DNA from: Streptomyces sp. SS1-1
GTDB lineage: Bacteria > Actinomycetota > Actinomycetes > Streptomycetales > Streptomycetaceae
Length of the DNA stretch: 64,000 nucleotides
Reading direction: 5' to 3'
NCBI RefSeq assembly: GCF_008973465.1
Contig: NZ_WBXN01000004.1
Span: 1,612,001 to 1,676,000 of the forward strand
Shown here: piece after piece, positions 8,818 to 16,119 of the stretch
Position numbering within the stretch: the first letter of the stretch is position 1
How the letters are laid out: each line of letters begins with the position of its first letter
Program-made: the position numbers and the translations under genes
Notes under the pieces: model-generated
Databases searched by the model: none
What the model was told of the DNA's origin: nothing
Seen by the model: the letters and a program-made list of their open reading frames with translations, nothing else

Positions 8818-9414
8818 CTACCGGGCCGGGTTCCAGCCGGGGTTCCGTCCGCTCAGGCCCACCGCGCGGTCCAGCAGGGGCGCTTGGGCCGGGACCGGGA
8901 CGACGGGACCGAAGATGCCGTTCCCGCCCGGGCCGTTCTCGTCGGCGGCGGCCCACAGGAACTCGTAGGAGGCCCGCACGGCCGCGGGGTCGGGGTCGTA
9001 CGGCTGCCCGGTGGCGCGGGCCAGGTCCCAGCCGTGGATGACGAGTTCGTCCGCGGCGACCGCGCCGGCGACGGCGCCGGGCATGTCGATGCCTCCCGCG
9101 CGGGTCGTCCCCGTCCAGGGGCCGGGGGCCCGCCACACCTCGGCGAGCTCGTCGAGGACCTGGGGCAGTTCCTCGCGCCAGCCGGGTCCGATGTCCGGTA
9201 CGGCGGCGTCCGGGCTGGTGTCGGTCGTGGCGCCCAGGTCCTTGCGGCCGGCGTCACGGAAGGCGACGGACAGGCCGAGCAGGTGGCCCAGCAGATGACG
9301 GACGGCGAGGTCCGGGCAGGGCGTCGGCGCCGCGAGCTGGTCGTCCCGGACGGCCAGGGCGAGACGGGCGACGGCACGCGTCTGCGGTCCGAGGTCGAGA
9401 GTGGTGTCCGTCAT
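8818..9414 (-). CDS. TIGR03086 family protein (mycothiol-dependent-fold, DinB-like metal-binding)
   Basis: This 198-residue protein has the layout of the MDMPI_N/DinB-like four-helix bundle. AAPTPCPDLAVRHLLGHLLGL provides the N-terminal metal-ligand histidine region, and the diagnostic ADELVIHGWDLARATG segment lies in the third helix. In actinobacteria such proteins are related to mycothiol-dependent maleylpyruvate isomerase, but most have no known substrate. GAGGAG seven bases upstream supports ATG 9414 over an ATG five codons earlier. It is transcribed away from the DUF6010 gene on the same strand and ends at a strong terminator. Confidence 0.85.
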   Translation of the reverse strand: MTDTTLDLGPQTRAVARLALAVRDDQLAAPTPCPDLAVRHLLGHLLGLSVAFRDAGRKDLGATTDTSPDAAVPDIGPGWREELPQVLDELAEVWRAPGPWTGTTRAGGIDMPGAVAGAVAADELVIHGWDLARATGQPYDPDPAAVRASYEFLWAAADENGPGGNGIFGPVVPVPAQAPLLDRAVGLSGRNPGWNPAR

Positions 9415-9494
9415 GAGCCCGCTCCTCACAGTGCGATCGTGTGAAGGGTGGACCGGCGGCGGGGGCGGAACTCATCGGTGCCCGCCCGGCGGGG

Positions 9495-9926
9495 TCAGCG
9501 CGCGGTGAGGGCGGCCGCCCGCGCCGGGTCGCCCTTGCCCCGCACCCCCTGCCAGAGCTCGCGCGGGGTCCTGCCGCCCGCGAAGCACCACAGGGCGATC
9601 ACCGGGTCGCAGATCGCGCAGCCCAGCGAGGAGGTGTGGGCGAAGGGGATGATCGGGTTGCCCTTGAGGTGGTGGACGGCGTCCCACGCGGTGTGGAGCA
9701 GCCAGGCGACGCCCACGAAGGTCCAGGAGTCCAGTCCCCGGTACGCGACCCAGGTGGCCACCGCCGTGAACGCGAACTCCCAGCCGTCCAGCCCGCCGCC
9801 GCTCAGGTAGGCGGCGCCCGCGCCGGCCACCATGACGGCGTTGAAGCGGCGCCGGTGCGGCTCCCGGATGAGGGACATCACGAGGACGTAGACGAGACCG
9901 ACGCCGATCGGCGCGACGTACTGCAT
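9495..9926 (-). CDS. DUF6010-like small integral membrane protein
   Basis: This 143-residue protein has about four hydrophobic segments. It contains the recognisable runs MQYVAPIGVGLVYVLVMSLIREPHRR (quoted in part), AYLSGGGLDGWEFAFTA, WLLHTAWDAVHHLKGNPIIPF and SSLGCAICDPVIALWCF. The conserved histidine-rich WDAVHHL and the CAICDP pair suggest metal or cofactor contact, but no activity is known for this family. GGGAAAAGG precedes the ATG at 9926. It lies between the TIGR03086 gene and an ABC exporter and may be an independent unit. Confidence 0.75.
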   Translation of the reverse strand: MQYVAPIGVGLVYVLVMSLIREPHRRRFNAVMVAGAGAAYLSGGGLDGWEFAFTAVATWVAYRGLDSWTFVGVAWLLHTAWDAVHHLKGNPIIPFAHTSSLGCAICDPVIALWCFAGGRTPRELWQGVRGKGDPARAAALTAR

Positions 9927-10035
9927 GGTTGAGTGCCTTTTCCCGTGGGCCGGTGGGACGGGCCACCACGCTAGGACCGGGTCGCGGCCGGTCCCAGAGG
10001 GGTGATCGACAGCTTCCGACGGGTTCCCGCCAGGG

Positions 10036-10827
10036 TCACTTCGGCTCGGCGTCGAACCGGGCCGCCGACCAGCGGTGCCCGAGGACCGCGAGCCCCAGGC
10101 ACCAGGCCAGGGCCAGCCAGCCCTGGTGGCCGATGCCGGTGCCGAGGAGCAGCCCCCGCAGGGTCTCGATGGCCGGGGTGAACGGCTGGTACTCGGCGAC
10201 CGGCCGGAACCAGCCCGGCATCGCGTCGAGGGGCACGAACGCGCTGGACAGCAGGGGCAGCAGGATGAGCGGCAGCGCGTTGTTGCCCGCCGCCTCGGCG
10301 TTCGGGCTGACCAGGCCCATGCCGACCGCGATCCAGGTGAGCGCGGTGGCGAAGAGCACGAGCAGCCCCAACGCGGCGAGCCACTCCAGCGGGGTGGCGT
10401 CGGTGGAGCGGAAGCCGATGGCCACGCCCACCGCGCCGACGACGACCACGCTGGCCACGGACTGGATCACACTGCCGACGACATGCCCGACGATCACGGA
10501 GCCGCGGTGGATCGCCATGGTGCGGAAGCGGGCGATGATCCCCTCGGTCATGTCGTTGGAGACGGAGACCGCCGTGCCGACCGTGGTGCTGCCGATGGTC
10601 ATGAGCAGGATGCCGGGGACGATGTACGCGATGTACGCGGAGCGGTCCGCGGCGCCGCCGCCGATGCCGGCGCTCATGGTGTCGCCGAAGACGTAGACGA
10701 AGAGCAGCAACAGCATGACCGGCGTGAGCAGCAGGTTCAGTGTGAGGGACGGGTAGCGCCGGGCGTGCAGCAGGTTGCGGCGCAGCATGGTCGAGGAGTC
10801 GCGTACGGCGAGGGACAGGGTGCTCAT
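10036..10827 (-). CDS. ABC-2 type exporter permease (DrrB-like)
   Basis: This 263-residue protein has six predicted membrane segments. The ABC-2 family features include an N-terminal LLHARRYPSLTLNLLLTPVM segment and a central GTAVSVSNDMTEGIIARFRTM amphipathic stretch similar to the EAA-like loop of DrrB proteins. It overlaps the upstream ATPase gene by four bases (ATGA), so the two are translationally coupled and form one exporter. The substrate is unknown. Together with the DUF4097 gene upstream it belongs to a three-gene operon facing the MarR-type regulator at 12727. Confidence 0.9.
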   Translation of the reverse strand: MSTLSLAVRDSSTMLRRNLLHARRYPSLTLNLLLTPVMLLLLFVYVFGDTMSAGIGGGAADRSAYIAYIVPGILLMTIGSTTVGTAVSVSNDMTEGIIARFRTMAIHRGSVIVGHVVGSVIQSVASVVVVGAVGVAIGFRSTDATPLEWLAALGLLVLFATALTWIAVGMGLVSPNAEAAGNNALPLILLPLLSSAFVPLDAMPGWFRPVAEYQPFTPAIETLRGLLLGTGIGHQGWLALAWCLGLAVLGHRWSAARFDAEPK

Positions 10828-11786
10828 CGGGCGGTCTCCTTGGCCGGGGCGGGGATGACGGCGTCGCCGGTCAGGGCGAAGAAGACGTCGTCGAGGTCGG
10901 GGGTGTGCACGGTCAGCTCGTCGGCCTCGATGCCGAGGGAGTCGAGCCGGCCGAGGAGCGCGAGCAGTTCGCGCTGGCTGCCGCCGTTCGGGATCCGCAG
11001 CGCGAGGGCGTCGTCGTCCCGGTGGACCTCGCCCAGCGCGGTGGAGGCGCCCCGGTAGGCGGCCGGGTCGGTGAAGCGGAGCCTGACGTGGCCGCCGGGG
11101 ACCAGCCGCTTCAGCTCCTCGGCGGTCCCCTCGGCGGCGATCGTGCCGTCGTTCAGCACGGCGATGCGGTCGGCGAGTTCGTCGGCCTCCTCCAGGTACT
11201 GGGTGGTGAGGAAGACGGTGACGCCGCCGGCGACGAGCTCACGGATGATCTGCCACATGGAGTGCCGGGAGCGCGGGTCGAGGCCGGTGGTCGGCTCGTC
11301 GAGGAAGATGATGCTCGGGTCGCCGACCAGCGTCATGGCGATGTCCAGGCGCCGTTTCATGCCGCCGGAGTAGGTGGACGCGGGCTTCCGGGCGGCCTCG
11401 GTGAGGTCGAAGCGCTCCAGCAGTGCGGCGGCGGCCCGCCGGCCCTCCCGCCTGGGGAGGTGGTGCAGGTCGGCCATGAGGAGCATGTTCTCCTCGCCGG
11501 TGATCAGGCCGTCGACGGCGGAGAACTGGCCGGTGACGCCGATGGCGGCGCGTACGGCCTGGGGGTCGGCGGCGAGGTCGTGCCCGCCGACCCGGATCGG
11601 GCCGCTGCCGGGGCCGGGCTGGATGAGGGTGGAAAGGATCTTGACGACGGTGGTCTTCCCTGCGCCGTTGGGTCCCAGCAGGGAGAAGATCGTTCCCTGG
11701 GGGACGGTCAGGTCGATGCCGTCGAGGACGGTCGTGTCGCCGTACGACTTGCGCAGGTCGTGCGCGGTGATGGCCGCGTCGGTCAT
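10824..11786 (-). CDS. ABC transporter ATP-binding protein (DrrA-like)
   Basis: This 320-residue ATPase has Walker A GPNGAGKT at residues 38-45, the signature SGGMKRR from residue 140 and Walker B FLDEP at about 161-165. The C-terminal extension DELTVHTPDLDDVFFALTG is typical of daunorubicin-resistance DrrA-type ATPases. It energises the permease encoded immediately downstream with a four-base overlap. The start at ATG 11786 has GGGGGAA upstream; the longer open frame above it is non-coding. Export of a lipophilic or toxic compound is the family expectation, but there is no substrate evidence here. Confidence 0.93.
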   Translation of the reverse strand: MTDAAITAHDLRKSYGDTTVLDGIDLTVPQGTIFSLLGPNGAGKTTVVKILSTLIQPGPGSGPIRVGGHDLAADPQAVRAAIGVTGQFSAVDGLITGEENMLLMADLHHLPRREGRRAAAALLERFDLTEAARKPASTYSGGMKRRLDIAMTLVGDPSIIFLDEPTTGLDPRSRHSMWQIIRELVAGGVTVFLTTQYLEEADELADRIAVLNDGTIAAEGTAEELKRLVPGGHVRLRFTDPAAYRGASTALGEVHRDDDALALRIPNGGSQRELLALLGRLDSLGIEADELTVHTPDLDDVFFALTGDAVIPAPAKETAR

Positions 11787-11821
11787 GGGCGGGTTCCCCC
11801 TGTGTGGTCCGGGTGCGGGTG

Positions 11822-12496
11822 TCACAGGCTGCGGGCGGTGATGTCGCCGTAGCCGGTGGTGGCGTGGATCTGCAGGGCGGCGCCGGCGCCCTCGGTGTTC
11901 CGCAGGCTGTTGTGGATGCGCCCGTAGGCGGTGCCGGCGTCGAGCGCGGCGGAGACGTCGCGGGCTGCGCCGACGGTGACGGCCCCGTGCCCGGTGCGCA
12001 GGGTGACCTGGCCGCCGACGGCCTCGGTGACGTCGATGTCGCCCTTCTGCGTGCTGATGTCGGCGGCGCCGCGCAGCCGGCCGACGGTGATGTCGCCGGC
12101 CTTGAGGCTGAGACGGGCGCTGTCGGCCTCGTCGACCTCGACGGTGGCCTGGGCGCCCTCGAAGGAGAGGTCGCCGAGGCGCCCGACGCCGCGGAGTTCG
12201 GCGAGGGCCGCCCTGGCGTCGACGCGGGAACCGGCGGGGAGCCGGACGGTCACCTCGACGGCGCCGGGGTCGCGCAGGGCGCGGGCACCGGTCAGCGGGG
12301 CGGCGGTGACGTCGAGGACGCCGTCGGCGCAGCGGACGTCGATCCGCTCGGCGGCCTGGACGTCCCGGCCGCGGGCCGCGTCGGCGGGCCGGACCTCGAC
12401 GGTGACGTCGTCGCGGTCCCCGGCGATGAGCTGGAGCCGTCCGGCCGGGACGTCGAGGACGAGGGCGATCGGGGCGGGGGCTGCGAAGGTGTGCAC
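11822..12496 (-). CDS. DUF4097 family beta-strand repeat protein
   Basis: This 224-residue protein is rich in short beta strands of the repeating form xVxVRxxxGxVxVxxA, for example LSLKAGDITVGRLRGAADIST and GDIDVTEAVGGQVTLRTGHG, as in DUF4097 beta-helix-like proteins. The open frame begins at 12706, but GAGGAG six bases before the GTG at 12496 and the family-like start VHTFAAPAPIALVLD fix the start. It is the first gene of the operon with the DrrAB-like exporter. Such proteins often accompany efflux operons, but their role is unknown. Confidence 0.85.
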   Translation of the reverse strand: MHTFAAPAPIALVLDVPAGRLQLIAGDRDDVTVEVRPADAARGRDVQAAERIDVRCADGVLDVTAAPLTGARALRDPGAVEVTVRLPAGSRVDARAALAELRGVGRLGDLSFEGAQATVEVDEADSARLSLKAGDITVGRLRGAADISTQKGDIDVTEAVGGQVTLRTGHGAVTVGAARDVSAALDAGTAYGRIHNSLRNTEGAGAALQIHATTGYGDITARSL

Positions 12497-12547
12497 GGTG
12501 TTCTCCTCGAAGTGCGGCACGGTGTTTTCCAACACCAGAAACGCTAC

Positions 12548-12669
12548 GTTGCATTCACTAGCTGGGCAACACGCTTGTTGCACTGAAACGCAGTAATCAC
12601 AGCTCAGCACGCCAATTTCGTTGCAACGACCCTGACTGCAATGCAACGCGACACGTGACTCCCGTTGCA
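12548..12669. promoter_or_regulatory. Array of GTTGCA motifs in the divergent promoter region
   Basis: GTTGCA or its complement TGCAAC occurs at 12548, 12577, 12620 (as GTTGCAAC), 12642 and 12664. A related GCAACA at 12566 forms a 6-4-6 inverted repeat with TGTTGC at 12576. The last three copies are exactly 22 bp apart, about two helical turns. All lie between the DUF4097-ABC operon and the MarR-type regulator gene. This is the pattern expected of an operator array for the neighbouring regulator, but binding is inferred. Confidence 0.6.
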
Positions 12670-12726
12670 ATGAGTGGACCTCGAAAGCTACGCTGACGTC
12701 CTGCACGCACGAAGGAGGAGGACGCG

Positions 12727-13464
12727 ATGCCGGGAGGCAGGCTCACCCAGCAGGAACGTCAGCGGATCGCCCTGGGGCTGGCGGACGGGCTGGCGTACGC
12801 GGAGATCGCGCGGAGTCTCGACCGGCCGACGTCGACGATCACCCGTGAGGTCATGCGCAACGGCGGCCCCACCGGGTACCGCGCGGACCTCGCCCAGCGG
12901 GCGGCGGAGCGCCGGGCGCACCGGCGCCGGTCGGCCTCGTCGCCGGGCCCGGCGTCCGGACCGCTGCCGTACGGGCGGGACGCGGAAGCGGTCGCCGACT
13001 ACGAGGAGCGGTTCACGACCGTGATGATGGGAGCGGGCCTGGCCAAGTCGATGTCCCGGGTGATGGTCTGCCTCCTCACCAGCGACAGCGGCAGCATGAC
13101 AGCGGCCGAGCTGGCCGAACGTCTGGGGATCAGCCCGGCGACCGTCTCGAAGTCCATCGCGTTCCTGGAGAGCCAGTCCCTGGTGCGCCGGGAACGCGAC
13201 GACCGCCGGCGCGAGCGGTACGTCATCGACGACGACCTCTGGTACCAGTCGATGGTCGCCAGCGCACGGTCGCTGCTGGAGCAGGTGGAGTTGGCCCGTG
13301 AGGGCGTGGACGTGCTCGGTCCGGGCACCCCGGCGGCCGTCCGGCTGGAGAACGTCAGCCGCTTCCTCCGGTTCGTGGCCGAGAGCCTCAGCCGCGCCGC
13401 CGAGCAGGCCCGTGAGGTCCTCCACACGAGACCGGACACGGCCGAGGGGGAGGACGAGAGCTGA
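12727..13464 (+). CDS. MarR/GbsR-type regulator with N-terminal IS30-like HTH
   Basis: This 245-residue protein combines two DNA-binding parts. Residues 1-46 (GRLTQQERQRIALGLADG onward to TITREVMRNGG) look like the HTH_38 helix-turn-helix of IS30-family transposases. A basic linker AERRAHRRRSA follows. A MarR/GbsR-like winged helix lies at about residues 95-165 (SGSMTAAELAERLGISPATV), with a C-terminal helical dimer region. No transposase catalytic domain is present, so it is a regulator rather than a transposase. It is divergent from the DUF4097-ABC operon across a GTTGCA-rich region. The ligand is unknown. Confidence 0.85.
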   Translation: MPGGRLTQQERQRIALGLADGLAYAEIARSLDRPTSTITREVMRNGGPTGYRADLAQRAAERRAHRRRSASSPGPASGPLPYGRDAEAVADYEERFTTVMMGAGLAKSMSRVMVCLLTSDSGSMTAAELAERLGISPATVSKSIAFLESQSLVRRERDDRRRERYVIDDDLWYQSMVASARSLLEQVELAREGVDVLGPGTPAAVRLENVSRFLRFVAESLSRAAEQAREVLHTRPDTAEGEDES

Positions 13465-13618
13465 GAGCGTTTACCTGTAGGACAGCTCAGCTCAGTGGAC
13501 CAGAAGCGCGGTCAGCCGGCACTGACCGGGCACGCTCTCTATGTGGACCGGCATGCGTGCACGGTACCGCCGGGCACTGACAACTGACCTCTGCACGCTG
13601 GGCTCGACTGGATTGAAG

Positions 13619-13745
13619 TACGGTCCCGGCGGGCGCCGAACGCGATCGGTCTCGCGGCAGGGGCCGTGCTGGTCGACGTGGTGGACGTGACCGTGCTGCT
13701 CGCCGCCCTGGGGGTGGTGTGGGCGGCGAGCGCGGTACTCCTGCG
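13619..13745 (+). pseudogene. Possible remnant of an MFS transporter C terminus
   Basis: In the frame of 13633 the sequence reads NAIGLAAGAVLVDVVDVTVL followed by LAALGVVWAASAVLL. This is a hydrophobic, strongly Streptomyces-like coding stretch resembling the last two membrane helices of a major facilitator transporter. No start codon or upstream transporter sequence accompanies it, and the frame runs into the end of the opposite-strand gene. It may be the decayed end of a deleted efflux gene. The resemblance is an impression, not a search result. Confidence 0.3.
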
Positions 13746-14909
13746 TCAGAGCGCGGCGAGCCCTTCCCGCACGGCCGACAGGTCGTCGTCCGACGCCAAC
13801 CCGGCGTGATACAGCCGCAGTTCGGTGGCGCCCCGGTCCCGTGCGCGGGCCGCGTCGGCGGCGAGCGTGCCGGGGCTGCCGCCCATCCCGGAGACCACCG
13901 GGAGGTTGGCGGCGAGCACCGCGCCCGCGCGGCCCTGTTCGGCGAACGGGGTGAGCAGTCGGGGGCCGCCCGCGCAGGGCACCACCACACCGTCCGCGAC
14001 GGAGAGGATGTGCGCGGGGTCCACACCGACGTTGGCGCCGCAGTGGTGGGTGACCGGGTCGGCGTGCAGCAGCACCTGGAACCCTTCGGGGGCGGCCCGG
14101 CGGACCGCCGCGACCGCGGCCTCCTGGAGGGTGCGGGCGGTCGTGTCGCGCCACGCGCGCGTGGCCGTCGCGTACTCCTCGCCGAGCAGCTTCTCGACGC
14201 CGGCCCAGCCCTCGTCGGCGGCCGTGCCGCGCCACAGCGGTTCGAGCGCGGCGCGGACGGCGGCGGCCAGTACGTCCGCGTCGACGCCCCGCGCCTCGTA
14301 CCCCCGCGCGCAGTCCGGGCAGAAGCACAGGGACATCAGGTACTGCCCGGCGTCCCCGAGCGCGACCCCGGCGGTCTTGTCGTGGGCGTGCAGATGCTGG
14401 AGGCCGTACCAGCCGAGCGACTCCAGTTCGGTGCCGCGCGCGCCGGGGCGTACGGCGGCCTCGGCGGCGAGGTCGACGAGGTACGCGCGCGTGGCGGGCT
14501 GGGCGACGCACGGCGCCCACGGGTAGCGGTCGCCGTAGGCGTTGACGACGGAGGTGGCCGGATGCTCGGTGCCCAGCCGGGAGTTGTGCGCGAGCACCAC
14601 CCAGGTGTGCACCTCCAGACCGGCGTCCGTGAGCGCGGCGGCGGCCTCACCGAAGGCGTCGCCGGGCGCCCAGTCGCCCGCCGGGTAGGGGCGCAGGTCC
14701 CGGCCCTGCCAGTGGGCGCCGGGCGGGTAGAGCACGGCCGCGTGGTCCGCCGTGACGACGCGGTGGCGGGGGTGGCGGGGGGTGAGGGCGCGGGTGGAGT
14801 GGTAGGCCGAGGCGAGGGTCGCCTGCCGCACCCCGAGCCCGGCGATCCGGCCGGCCGCCTCCGGATCCCCGACGACGTCCCAGGGGTAGACGAACGCCGA
14901 CGCCTTCAC
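13746..14909 (-). CDS. Uncharacterised protein coupled to the aldarate dehydratase gene (TIM-barrel-like)
   Basis: I do not recognise this 387-residue protein with certainty. It starts at a GTG overlapping the kdgD stop (GTGA), so it is translationally coupled to that gene. Visible landmarks are FVYPWDVVGDP at the N terminus, LEVHTWVVLAHNSRLG, a SLGWYGLQHLHAHDKTAG segment, a CFCPDC motif at about residues 196-201 and QVLLHADPVTHHCGANVG. The alternation of strands ending in charged residues suggests a TIM-barrel, perhaps glycoside-hydrolase-like, cytoplasmic enzyme. Context suggests a role in sugar-acid catabolism. No signal peptide is present. Confidence 0.8.
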   Translation of the reverse strand: MKASAFVYPWDVVGDPEAAGRIAGLGVRQATLASAYHSTRALTPRHPRHRVVTADHAAVLYPPGAHWQGRDLRPYPAGDWAPGDAFGEAAAALTDAGLEVHTWVVLAHNSRLGTEHPATSVVNAYGDRYPWAPCVAQPATRAYLVDLAAEAAVRPGARGTELESLGWYGLQHLHAHDKTAGVALGDAGQYLMSLCFCPDCARGYEARGVDADVLAAAVRAALEPLWRGTAADEGWAGVEKLLGEEYATATRAWRDTTARTLQEAAVAAVRRAAPEGFQVLLHADPVTHHCGANVGVDPAHILSVADGVVVPCAGGPRLLTPFAEQGRAGAVLAANLPVVSGMGGSPGTLAADAARARDRGATELRLYHAGLASDDDLSAVREGLAAL

Positions 14910-15859
14910 CGGGCGTCCTCCGGGTCCGCGTCCAGCAGGGTGTGGCCGCGCTCGATCAGCTGCGCGAGCTGTTTGACGTGGTCCTCGGCCGGCTCGTGCA
15001 GCGGGGGCCGCACCTCGCCCACGTCCAGGCCGCGCAGCCGTACGCCGGCCTTGACGAGGGCGACGGCGTACCCCGCGCCCTGGGCGCGCAGTTCGACGAA
15101 CGGGCGGTAGAAGCCGTCGAGGAGCCGGCCCACCGTGTCGTCGTCGCCGTCGTGCAGGGCCTGGTAGAAGGCGAGGGCGATCTCGGGGGCGAAGCAGAAC
15201 ACGGCGGAGGAGTACAGGGTGACGCCGAGGGCGCGGTAGGCGAGCTGGGTCTGCTCGGCGGTCGGCAGGCCGTTGAAGTAGAGGAAGTCGCCGGGCGCCT
15301 CGGAGCGGACGGCGCTGACGATCCGCTGCATGAGGTCGAGGTCGCCGAGGCCGTCCTTGAGGCCGATGATCCCGTCCGTGCGGGCGAGTTCGACGACGGT
15401 GTCCGGGGTGAACACGGCGTTGTCGCGCTGGTACACGATGACGGGGAGCGGGGTCGCGGCGGCGAGCGTGCGGTAGTGCCGCAGCAGCCCCTCCTGTCCG
15501 GCGACGACGAGGTACGGCGGCATCGCGAGCAGCCCGTCGGCGCCCGCCTCCTCGGCGAGGGCCGCGTGGCGCACGGCGAGGGCGGTGCCGTAGCCGGTCC
15601 CGGCGACGACCGGCACGCGCCCCTCGGCGGCCTCGACGGCGGCCCGCACGCACGCCTGGAACTCCTCGGGGGTGAGGGCGTGGAACTCCCCGGTCCCGCA
15701 GCAGGCGAAGACGGCCGCCGCCCCGGCGTCGACACCGGCCCGGACATGGGTGCGGTAGGTGTCGAGGTCGACCGGGCCGTCGGGTCCGTAGGCGGTGACG
15801 GGGAAGAACAGCGGCCCGCCGGGAAGGCTCAGGCGTGCGGCGAGAGGGGCTGGCGTCAC
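14906..15859 (-). CDS. kdgD: 5-dehydro-4-deoxyglucarate dehydratase
   Basis: This 317-residue protein is a member of the DapA/NAL superfamily. The catalytic Tyr143 lies in VIVYQRDN and the Schiff-base Lys168 in IIGLKDGLGD. The YQRDN sequence and FFPVTAY near residue 20 mark the KdgD subgroup rather than true DapA. It should dehydrate and decarboxylate 5-dehydro-4-deoxy-D-glucarate to 2-oxoglutarate semialdehyde, the substrate expected for the dehydrogenase at 2585-4114. It is divergent from the uronate dehydrogenase gene at 16120, which fits an oxidative uronate pathway. The downstream unknown gene overlaps it. Confidence 0.9.
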   Translation of the reverse strand: MTPAPLAARLSLPGGPLFFPVTAYGPDGPVDLDTYRTHVRAGVDAGAAAVFACCGTGEFHALTPEEFQACVRAAVEAAEGRVPVVAGTGYGTALAVRHAALAEEAGADGLLAMPPYLVVAGQEGLLRHYRTLAAATPLPVIVYQRDNAVFTPDTVVELARTDGIIGLKDGLGDLDLMQRIVSAVRSEAPGDFLYFNGLPTAEQTQLAYRALGVTLYSSAVFCFAPEIALAFYQALHDGDDDTVGRLLDGFYRPFVELRAQGAGYAVALVKAGVRLRGLDVGEVRPPLHEPAEDHVKQLAQLIERGHTLLDADPEDAR

Positions 15860-15900
15860 GGGCTCTCCCTAGAACAGGCGCTCACGTTTCTGATCCACGT

Positions 15901-16061
15901 CCATATTCTTGAACGACGTCAGCCTAAGGAGCGCCATCGAGGCCGGTCAAGCGCACATCCGGGCCGACCGGCGGCGAATCCGCCCTCTTCACGGGAGACT
16001 TGACGCGGTCGCCGACGGCTCCTTAGCGTGTCCACGCATGTGAATATGGTCCAAGCATGCG
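15901..16061. promoter_or_regulatory. Matching elements in the kdgD/udh divergent promoter region
   Basis: CCATATTC at 15901-15908 recurs in inverted orientation as GAATATGG at 16042-16049, one copy near each divergent gene. The second copy lies inside a 6-bp inverted repeat, CGCATG at 16035 and CATGCG at 16056. AT-rich octamers are rare in this GC-rich background, so these may be operators of a common regulator of both genes, plausibly of the GntR or IclR type. No dedicated regulator is adjacent. Confidence 0.4.
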
Positions 16062-16119
16062 GCCTTCACCGCCGCACGTGACCCCCTTTCCACGCAGCGC
16101 CGAGCCCAGGAGCCCGAGG

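Noticed and set aside
12727..12870. IS30 transposase fragment
   Set aside because: Only the HTH resembles IS30. The frame continues into a MarR-like domain with no DDE catalytic part and no flanking inverted repeats, so it is a regulator.
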